This document shows, one piece after another, positions 23,054 through 28,849 of a stretch of 36,131 nucleotides of DNA. The DNA is taken from positions 1-36,131 of the forward strand of contig CAKXKM010000012.1 in NCBI GenBank assembly GCA_934876235.1, read 5' to 3'. A program made the translations under genes and the position numbers. The notes below the pieces were generated by a model. That model had not been told where the DNA came from, made no database searches, and saw only the letters and a list, made by a program, of their open reading frames with translations. Source of the DNA: Collinsella sp. AF02-46-1 (lineage in GTDB: Bacteria; Actinomycetota; Coriobacteriia; Coriobacteriales; Coriobacteriaceae). Position 1 is the first letter of the stretch. Each line of letters opens with the position of its first letter.

Positions 23054-23884
23054 ATGGCTGTAAAGCACCTTAAGCCGACCTCCGCTGGTAGGCGTTGGCA
23101 GACGATCTCCGATTTCTCCGAGATCACCTGCACCAAGCCCGAGAAGTCTCTTCTCGAGCCCCTGCCCAAGAAGGCCGGTCGTAACAACAACGGCCGCATC
23201 ACCACCCGCCACCAGGGCGGCGGCGTGAAGCGTCGTTACCGCGTGATCGACTTCAAGCGCAACAAGGATGGCGTGCCCGCCAAGGTTGCCACGATCGAGT
23301 ACGATCCGAACCGTTCCGCTCGCATCGCTCTGCTGCACTACGCTGACGGTGAGAAGCGCTACATCCTGGCCCCCAAGGGCCTCGAGGTCGGTCAGACCAT
23401 CATGTCCGGTTCTGACGCCGACATCAAGCCGGGTAACGCTCTGCCCCTCGCCGACATCCCCGTCGGTACGCTCATCCACGCCGTCGAGTTCCAGCCGGGC
23501 AAGGGCGCCGCTATCGCTCGTTCCGCCGGTAACTCCTGCCAGCTGATGGGTAAGGAGGGCAAGTACGCTATCGTCCGTATGCCTTCCTCCGAGATGCGCC
23601 GCATCCTCGTTACCTGCCGCGCCACCGTCGGTGAGGTCGGCAACGCCGATCACGCCAACATCGTCATCGGCAAGGCCGGCCGTAAGCGTCACATGAACGT
23701 GCGCCCGACCGTCCGCGGTACCGTCATGAACCCTGTCGACCACCCGCACGGCGGTGGCGAGGGCAAGAACCACACCTCTGGTCGTCCCTCTGTTACCCCC
23801 TGGGGTAAGCCGACGAAGGGCCTTCGTACGCGCAAGAAGAAGAAGGTCTCGAACCAGCACATCATTCGTCGCCGTAAGAAGTAA
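23054..23884 (+). CDS. rplB: 50S ribosomal protein L2
   Basis: L2 is needed for subunit association and peptidyl transfer. The 276-residue product begins MAVKHLKPTSAGRRW and carries the conserved VDHPHGGGEG segment around residue 230. ATG 23054 is chosen by family length and the binding site AAAGGGA; the frame is open upstream to 22979 but that part is the structured leader. It probably has its own promoter within the rplW-rplB gap in addition to read-through. Confidence 0.97.
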   Translation: MAVKHLKPTSAGRRWQTISDFSEITCTKPEKSLLEPLPKKAGRNNNGRITTRHQGGGVKRRYRVIDFKRNKDGVPAKVATIEYDPNRSARIALLHYADGEKRYILAPKGLEVGQTIMSGSDADIKPGNALPLADIPVGTLIHAVEFQPGKGAAIARSAGNSCQLMGKEGKYAIVRMPSSEMRRILVTCRATVGEVGNADHANIVIGKAGRKRHMNVRPTVRGTVMNPVDHPHGGGEGKNHTSGRPSVTPWGKPTKGLRTRKKKKVSNQHIIRRRKK

Positions 23885-23916
23885 TTTCGGATACCGAGTT
23901 TTAGGAGAAAGCACTT

Positions 23917-24177
23917 ATGAGCAGAAGTCTCAAAAAGGGCCCGTTCGTGGAGACTCGCCTTCTCTCGCGTATCACCGCGATGAACGAGGCTGGCAAGAAG
24001 GACGTCGTGAAGACCTGGTCCCGCGCGTCCACCATCTTCCCCGAGATGGTTGGTCACACCATCGCCGTCCACGACGGCCGCAAGCATGTGCCCGTGTATG
24101 TTACCGAGTCCATGGTTGGTCACAAGCTCGGCGAGTTCGCGCCGACTCGTACGTTCCGTGGCCACAAGGCCAAATAG
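23917..24177 (+). CDS. rpsS: 30S ribosomal protein S19
   Basis: S19 is a small-subunit head protein that works with S13. The 86-residue product has SRSLKKGPFVETRLL, TIAVHDGRKHVPVYV and the C-terminal LGEFAPTRTFRGHK, all standard. ATG 23917 follows TAGGAGA. It is 32 bases after rplB and 14 before rplV. Confidence 0.97.
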   Translation: MSRSLKKGPFVETRLLSRITAMNEAGKKDVVKTWSRASTIFPEMVGHTIAVHDGRKHVPVYVTESMVGHKLGEFAPTRTFRGHKAK

Positions 24178-24191
24178 GGGGTTAACCGTAA

Positions 24192-24563
24192 ATGGCAACT
24201 AAGTCTATTGAAACTGAGGCCACCGAGGTTCGCGCCATCGCTAAGTACGTGCGTGTTTCCCCCAGCAAGGCCCGCCTGGTGGTCGATCTGATCCGCCGCA
24301 AGCCTGTCGCTCAGGCCTTCGACATCCTCCACTTCTGCGACCGCGCCGTCGCCGTGGATGTCGAGAAGGTTCTCCGTTCCGCCGTTGCGAACGCCGAGAA
24401 CAACAACGGTCTGCGTGCCGACAACCTGGTTGTCGCCGCTGCCTATGTTGACGAGGGTCCGACGCTTAAGCGCATCCGTCCCCGCGCCAAGGGTTCCGCT
24501 TCTCGCATTCTGAAGCGTACTTCCCATATCACCGTCGTCGTTGCTCCTCGAAAGGAGGCGTAA
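24192..24563 (+). CDS. rplV: 50S ribosomal protein L22
   Basis: L22 forms part of the exit-tunnel constriction. The 123-residue product has the family pattern YVRVSPSKARLVVDLIR near the start and the tunnel hairpin ending in RIRPRAKGSASRILKRTSHITVVV. ATG 24192 has only a modest binding site (GGGGGTTAACC). The hairpin tip shows no sign of the deletions known from macrolide resistance. Confidence 0.96.
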   Translation: MATKSIETEATEVRAIAKYVRVSPSKARLVVDLIRRKPVAQAFDILHFCDRAVAVDVEKVLRSAVANAENNNGLRADNLVVAAAYVDEGPTLKRIRPRAKGSASRILKRTSHITVVVAPRKEA

Positions 24564-24569
24564 AGCTGT

Positions 24570-25280
24570 ATGGGTCAGAAAGTCTACCCCACCGGCTTCC
24601 GTCTTGGCATCACCGAGAACTGGCGCTCCCGCTGGTTCGCAGAGAAGGATTACGCTAAGACCCTCGGTAACGATCTCGAGATCCGCAAGTACCTCGAGAA
24701 GCGTCTTTCCCGCGCAGCTGTCTCCCGCGTCGAGATCGAGCGCGCTGGCGACAAGGTGAAGGTCATCATCCTCACCGCTCGCCCCGGCGTTGTCATCGGT
24801 AAGAAGGGTGCCGAGATCGATACCCTCCGCACCGAGCTCGAGAAGGTCGCTGGTGTCTCTAAGGGCCAGCTCTCCGTCGACGTTGTCGAGATCAAGCGCC
24901 CCGAGCTCGACGCCAACCTCGTTGCTCAGTCTATCGCCGAGCAGCTCGAGGGCCGCGTTGCCTTCCGTCGCGCTATGCGCAAGGCTGTCCAGTCCGCCCG
25001 CAAGGCCGGCGCTAAGGGCATCCGTATCCAGTGCTCCGGTCGTCTCGGCGGCGCCGAGATGGGCCGTCGTGAGTGGTACCGCGAGGGTCGCGTGCCTCTG
25101 CACACCCTCCGTGCCAAGATCGACTACGGCACGGCTGTCGCCAGCACCACCATGGGCGCTTGCGGCGTGAAGGTCTGGATCTACCTGGGCGAGAAGCTCC
25201 CGGGCCAGCCTGTTCCCAACCCTGCACTCGAGGGCTCTTCCCGTCCTCGTCGTCGTAACTCCGAGAGGAGGGGTCAGTAG
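24570..25280 (+). CDS. rpsC: 30S ribosomal protein S3
   Basis: S3 lies at the mRNA entry and has helicase function together with S4. The 236-residue product has the N-terminal GQKVYPTGFRLGI, the KH-domain loop RPGVVIGKKGAEI, and the C-terminal domain GRLGGAEMGRREWYREGRVPLHTLRA. ATG 24570 follows AAAGGAGG. Its stop TAG overlaps the GTG start of rplP by one base. Confidence 0.97.
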   Translation: MGQKVYPTGFRLGITENWRSRWFAEKDYAKTLGNDLEIRKYLEKRLSRAAVSRVEIERAGDKVKVIILTARPGVVIGKKGAEIDTLRTELEKVAGVSKGQLSVDVVEIKRPELDANLVAQSIAEQLEGRVAFRRAMRKAVQSARKAGAKGIRIQCSGRLGGAEMGRREWYREGRVPLHTLRAKIDYGTAVASTTMGACGVKVWIYLGEKLPGQPVPNPALEGSSRPRRRNSERRGQ

Positions 25281-25783
25281 TGCTTGCCCCTAAGCGTATT
25301 CTTCACCGCAAGGTGCAGCGTGGCTCCATGAAGGGCCAGGCCAAGGGTAATACCGAGCTGCATTTCGGCGAGTTTGGTATCCAGGCTCTCGAGGCCCATT
25401 GGATCACCAACCGTCAGATCGAGGCCGCTCGTATTGCCATGACCCGCTACATGAAGCGTGGCGGTCGTGTCTACATCACGATCTTCCCCGATAAGCCCAT
25501 CACCAAGAAGCCTGCCGAGACTCGCATGGGTTCTGGTAAGGGTAACCCCGAGGAGTGGGTGGCCGTCGTCAAGCCCGGCCGCATCATGTTCGAGGTCAAG
25601 GGTGTTCCCGAGGAGGTCGCTCGCGAGGCTCTGCGTCTTGCGCAGCACAAGCTCCCCATCAAGACCAAGATTGTTGCTGCCAAGAACGCTGAGCAGCGCA
25701 TCGAGAAGGAGATGGCTGAGGAGGCCGCTCTCGAGGCCAAGTGGGCTGCTGAGGACGCCGCCGCCGCCAAGGAGGAGAACTAA
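25280..25783 (+). CDS. rplP: 50S ribosomal protein L16 with a charged C-terminal extension
   Basis: L16 organises the A-site region of the large subunit. Residues 1-about 140 are a normal L16 (PKRILHRKVQRGSMKG, GRVYITIFPDKPITKKPAETRMGSGKGNPEEWVAVV). The protein then continues for about 25 residues rich in Ala, Glu and Lys (from about KEMAEEAALEAKW on), making 167 residues compared with about 136-144 usually. The tail should be helical and surface exposed. The start is GTG 25280, overlapping the rpsC stop; GAGAGGAGG lies just upstream in rpsC. Confidence 0.95.
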   Translation: MLAPKRILHRKVQRGSMKGQAKGNTELHFGEFGIQALEAHWITNRQIEAARIAMTRYMKRGGRVYITIFPDKPITKKPAETRMGSGKGNPEEWVAVVKPGRIMFEVKGVPEEVAREALRLAQHKLPIKTKIVAAKNAEQRIEKEMAEEAALEAKWAAEDAAAAKEEN

Positions 25784-25998
25784 TGAAGCCCGCAGAGATT
25801 CGTGAGCTCTCGGACGCTCAGCTCGTTGAGAAGCTGAAGGAAATGCGCGCCGAGCTCTTTAACCTTCGTTTCCAGATGGCCACCAGCCAGCTGGACAACA
25901 CCGCTCGCGTCAACACCGTGAAGAAGGACATCGCTCGCGTCCTCACGGAGCAGCGCGCCCGCGAGATCGCAGCGGAGAAGTCCGCTGTCGCCGAGTAG
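25783..25998 (+). CDS. rpmC: 50S ribosomal protein L29
   Basis: L29 is a small two-helix protein at the tunnel exit beside L23. The 71-residue product has the signature LKEMRAELFNLRFQMATSQLDNTARVNTVKKDIARV. Its ATG overlaps the rplP stop by one base (TAATG), with GGAGGAG in rplP as binding site, indicating coupled translation. Confidence 0.96.
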   Translation: MKPAEIRELSDAQLVEKLKEMRAELFNLRFQMATSQLDNTARVNTVKKDIARVLTEQRAREIAAEKSAVAE

Positions 25999-26014
25999 GA
26001 CCTAAGGAGAGAAC

Positions 26015-26275
26015 ATGACTGATTCGCGTAACACGCGTAAGGTCCGTACGGGTGTCGTTACCTCCGTCTCCGGTGCCAAGACCATTGTCGTCACCGTCAC
26101 CGAGCGCAAGCGTCACGCCAAGTACGGCAAGATGATGACCAGCTCCAAGAAGCTGCACGCTCACGACGAGGAGTGCACGGCTGGCGTGGGCGATACCGTC
26201 CGCGTTATGGAGACCCGTCCTATGTCCAAGATGAAGCGTTGGCGCCTCATCGAGGTCGTCGAGCGCGCTAAATAA
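26015..26275 (+). CDS. rpsQ: 30S ribosomal protein S17
   Basis: S17 is a primary 16S rRNA-binding OB-fold protein. The 86-residue product has RKVRTGVVTSVSGAKTIVVTVTERKRHAKYGK split over the usual strands, GDTVRVMETRPMSKMKRWRL and family length. ATG 26015 follows AAGGAGAG. After it comes a 118-base structured gap before rplN. Confidence 0.96.
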   Translation: MTDSRNTRKVRTGVVTSVSGAKTIVVTVTERKRHAKYGKMMTSSKKLHAHDEECTAGVGDTVRVMETRPMSKMKRWRLIEVVERAK

Positions 26276-26302
26276 GCAGTCGCTCTTACGACTTGTACGT
26301 TT

Positions 26303-26368
26303 CCGAAGATGTGCGTATGCCTGGCCTGCATACCACGGGCCGTATAAAGGCTGCGCACCTCTCTTCGG
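26303..26368 (+). promoter_or_regulatory. Structured leader before rplN
   Basis: CCGAAGA (26303-26309) pairs with TCTTCGG (26362-26368), GTGCG (26311-26315) with CGCAC (26354-26358), and TATGC (26316-26320) with GCATA (26328-26332). GGCC at 26323-26326 in the hairpin loop can also pair with GGCC at 26338-26341, giving a possible pseudoknot. This compact fold ends 25 bases before the rplN start and looks like a ribosomal-protein-type leader or RNA processing site. Confidence 0.6.
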
Positions 26369-26393
26369 TTCTTAGTTCGGAGGAACATCTACC

Positions 26394-26762
26394 ATGATTC
26401 AGATGCAAACCATGCTGAACGTCGCCGACAACTCCGGCGCTCGCAAGATTCGCTGCATCAAGGTGCTTGGCGGTTCCAAGCGTCGTTATGCAGGCATCGG
26501 CGATGTGTTCATCGGTGCTGTCCAGGAGGCTACCCCTGGCGCCAACGTCAAGAAGAAGGACGTTGTCCGTTGCGTCGTCGTTCGCACCGTTAAGGAGATC
26601 CGCCGCAAGGATGGCTCCTACATTCGCTTTGATGAGAACGCCTGCGTTGTCATCAACAACGATGGTTCGCCCGTCGGCACCCGTATCTTCGGGCCCGTCG
26701 CTCGCGAGCTTCGTGACAAGAAGTACATGAAGATCGTCTCGCTCGCTCCCGAGACCCTGTAG
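26394..26762 (+). CDS. rplN: 50S ribosomal protein L14
   Basis: L14 lies at the subunit interface and contacts 16S helix 14. The 122-residue product has MIQMQTMLNVADNSGARKIRCIKVLGG and the C-terminus DKKYMKIVSLAPETL, both standard. ATG 26394 follows TTCGGAGGAA. In E. coli rplN opens the separate spc operon; here too it has its own long leader, so an internal start or regulation point at the same gene boundary is plausible. Confidence 0.97.
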   Translation: MIQMQTMLNVADNSGARKIRCIKVLGGSKRRYAGIGDVFIGAVQEATPGANVKKKDVVRCVVVRTVKEIRRKDGSYIRFDENACVVINNDGSPVGTRIFGPVARELRDKKYMKIVSLAPETL

Positions 26763-26775
26763 TTAGGGGAGATAT

Positions 26776-27081
26776 ATGTATATCAAGAAGGGCGATAAGG
26801 TCCAGGTTCTCTCTGGTAAGGATCGCGGCAAGCAGGGCGTTATCCTGCGTGCTCTCCCCGCCGAGAACAAGGTCGTTGTCGAGGGCGTTTCGGTCGTCAA
26901 GAAGGCCGTCAAGCCCAACGCTGCCAACCAGCAGGGCGGCATCGTTTCGCAGGAGGCTCCCATCGACGCCTCCAACGTCAATCTCGTCTGCCCCGAGTGC
27001 GGTAAGGTTACCCGCGTCGGTCACGAGAAGGACGGCAAGAACAAGCTGCGCGTCTGCAAGAAGTGCGGCCACAAGTTCTAA
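26776..27081 (+). CDS. rplX: 50S ribosomal protein L24
   Basis: L24 is an assembly initiator protein with a KOW motif. The 101-residue product has KKGDKVQVLSGKDRGKQGVILR at the start and a C-terminal zinc-ribbon-like segment with CPEC and CKKC. It is complete. Normally rplE, rpsN and rpsH follow within tens of bases; here a terminator follows 26 bases after the stop and the operon ends. Confidence 0.96.
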   Translation: MYIKKGDKVQVLSGKDRGKQGVILRALPAENKVVVEGVSVVKKAVKPNAANQQGGIVSQEAPIDASNVNLVCPECGKVTRVGHEKDGKNKLRVCKKCGHKF

Positions 27082-27107
27082 GCTGCCCGCAACATCAAGT
27101 TGCTAGC

Positions 27108-27142
27108 AAAGGCCCGGATGCCATGGCACCCGGGCCTTTTTC
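27108..27142 (+). terminator. Rho-independent terminator after rplX
   Basis: AGGCCCGG and CCGGGCCT form a strong stem that includes TGCCATGGCA in its upper part, followed by TTTTTCT. It ends the ribosomal operon at rplX. Confidence 0.9.
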
Positions 27143-27834
27143 TATCCCCACTCGATGGCTTCGGTTCTGCCGTCCTGTCATTCCGGTTGCATCCAGTTTT
27201 CGGTGCCGTCTCGAATCGAGTGCCGCCAGGTGACACCCTGTCGCGTTTCGTCGGCTTCGGGGACAAAAGTCGGGACAACTCCAAAAACTATTTTCGAACT
27301 CAGGGCTTTGAGTTTTTGTTTTTGTCCCAAAGGGCGCGGCGGGATGCCTTTGGAGGCTCGATAGCGCCGAAAACGCCCGTTTTGAAACTTAAATGCCTTT
27401 TCGCGTGCAAGCCGCCAGCTGCAATAGGAAGTGAATCAACGCAGGTGGCTTTCAAGCAGTTTGCAAAACTGCAGGTCGCAGGTCTTCATTGCCAGTAGGA
27501 GAAATGAGTAGTCTCAGGTGGCTTGCCCATGAGTTGACGAACGGGATTTGAGATTACGCTGACGTCCGGAAACGCTTCGAGCACGGCGTTACGTTTTTGG
27601 GGTTTGGGCGTAGCCCCTGCACCCGCGAGCGCGGGCCTTAAGCCCGCCGAGAGGGTGACGCGTCGAAAACGAAGGGGAAAGAGAGAGGGGGCCGTCCCTA
27701 TCATTCAGGTTGCGACCGAAGAAGACAAGGAGACCCCCTGAGCCTGAATGATGCCCCACAGACCGCGTCCGACCGAGCTCAAGCCGAGCTTTTCCTGACG
27801 TCCGCCTTCGCGAAGATGATGGCTGGATTGGCTA
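27143..27834. other. Gene-free stretch with nested palindromes
   Basis: I see no convincing gene here. GGGACAAAA (27260-27268) and TTTTGTCCC (27320-27328) enclose AACTCA/TGAGTT (27297-27302/27309-27314) followed by a T-rich run that could act as a terminator. GC-rich hairpins of the type GCGGGC/GCCCGC occur around 27630-27660. ATCATTCAGG (27700-27709) and CCTGAATGAT (27743-27752) form a 10-bp inverted repeat. TGGATTGGC occurs twice at 27824 and 27835. The mix suggests repeat debris and old insertion ends. A 72-codon minus-strand frame at 27486-27704 is not supported as a gene. Confidence 0.55.
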
Positions 27835-27848
27835 TGGATTGGCAACAC

Positions 27849-28326
27849 TTATTTGGACGATTCCGGGAGGGACGGCCCCGCCTCCCTGAACTCGACCGGC
27901 GACATGTAGCCCAGCGTCGAGTGGATCCTGAAGTTGTTGTACCAGTGCACGTAATCCAAGAGCTTGGCTCGGAGCTCGCGCGTCCCTCCTCGGTCCTTCG
28001 GAGTGGCCGACGATCTCCCCGTTGCAGAGGTCGACGAGCAGGCAGACGTAGTTCCACGACGCCCCGACGCGCACGCAGACCAAGTCGCTGCATATATGGG
28101 TGCACGGCGCCCTGCCGCCGAAGCCGCGCGCGACGACGTTCGACACGTCGGCCTCGTTGACCGCCCCGGGGTGCACCTTGAACCTCTTCCTGCCGTATGC
28201 GCCGGCCAGGCCGTTCTCCCTCATGATGCGGCAGACGCGGCGCCGGCTGACGGTAACGCCCGACCTCCCGGGCGACGCCTTGATCTTGCGCGATCCGTTC
28301 CGGCCCTTGCTGGCGGCGTGCGCCGC
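27849..28326 (-). pseudogene. IS3-family transposase orfB relic with internal deletion
   Basis: The minus strand encodes the HTH_21 segment (NGSRKIKASPGRSGVTVSRRRVCRIM as separate conserved parts) and the first catalytic Asp region of the rve integrase domain (CSDLVCVRVG, YVCLLVDLCNGEIVGH). After GPRRDA near 27975 the frame changes and the next matching sequence is the C-terminal part LDYVHWYNNFRIHS...GYMSPVEFREAG, ending at TAA 27849. The middle, with the second Asp and the Glu of the DDE triad, is gone, so the element cannot move by itself. The 5' end abuts a truncated mtnN piece near 28326; the junction is accurate to about 20 bases. Confidence 0.85.
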
Positions 28327-28623
28327 CGCGGCCGCCGTCGCCCCCGACATTAAGGTCCTCAAGGGCCGCGTCGTCTCCGGCGACCAGTTCGTCTCGCCCG
28401 CGGAACAGAAGGAGCGAATCCTCGCGACCTTCGGCGACCTGTGCTGCGAGATGGAGGGCTGCACCATCGCGCAGGCCGCTTATCTCAACAGCGTGCCCCT
28501 CGTCGTCGTGCGCGCCATCAGCGACAAGCCCTGCGCCGAGGGCCGGGTCGTGACTACAACACTTTCGAGAAGAAGGCCGCCTGCGACTGCGCCCGCATCG
28601 CCGCGCGCATGGTTAAGCTTTAG
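28327..28623 (+). pseudogene. mtnN: 3' fragment of 5'-methylthioadenosine/S-adenosylhomocysteine nucleosidase, frameshifted
   Basis: The plus strand reads VLKGRVVSGDQFVSPAEQKE, then CEMEGCTIAQAAYLNSVPL and VVRAISDK, the C-terminal half of an MTA/SAH nucleosidase including the catalytic-region EMEG and RAISD motifs. Near 28550 the frame shifts, after which DYNTFEKKAA...RMVKL and a TAG at 28621 give the expected C-terminus. The N-terminal half is missing and replaced by the IS3 relic. It is a non-functional remnant; an intact copy may exist elsewhere. Confidence 0.85.
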
Positions 28624-28629
28624 GCCCTG

Positions 28630-28667
28630 CGCGCCGGGGCCCTTCTTTATGTTGGGACCCCGGCGCG
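28630..28667 (+). terminator. Strong GC hairpin after the mtnN fragment
   Basis: CGCGCCGGGG (28630-28639) pairs with CCCCGGCGCG (28658-28667). The T-run after it is weak (CCCTTTCC), so termination is possible but not certain. It was probably the original mtnN terminator. Confidence 0.5.
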
Positions 28668-28819
28668 CCGGGCCCTTTCCAAAGCGAAGTGTCGAGCCGA
28701 AGTGTTGAGCGTCGGCCCTGAATGTTCAATGGCCGTTGTTTTCTGCCCCTCAAGTGGTGGACTTTTCCTCGGAGCTGTTGATTCCCCCACGCGCCCCCTT
28801 CCGTTCTCTGTTCTCCCCT

Positions 28820-28825
28820 TATACT
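28820..28825 (+). promoter_or_regulatory. Possible -10 of the regulator gene promoter
   Basis: TATACT at 28820-28825 lies about 25 bases before ATG 28850, with no clear -35. The leader would be short; GAGGAGG at about 28835 is the ribosome binding site. Confidence 0.35.
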
Positions 28826-28849
28826 CCTTGTACGAGGAGGTAAGAAGTC

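Noticed and set aside
27486..27704. 72-codon minus-strand frame in the repeat region
   Set aside because: It overlaps palindromes and GC hairpins, has no clear binding site and no domain; it is probably repeat sequence read by chance.
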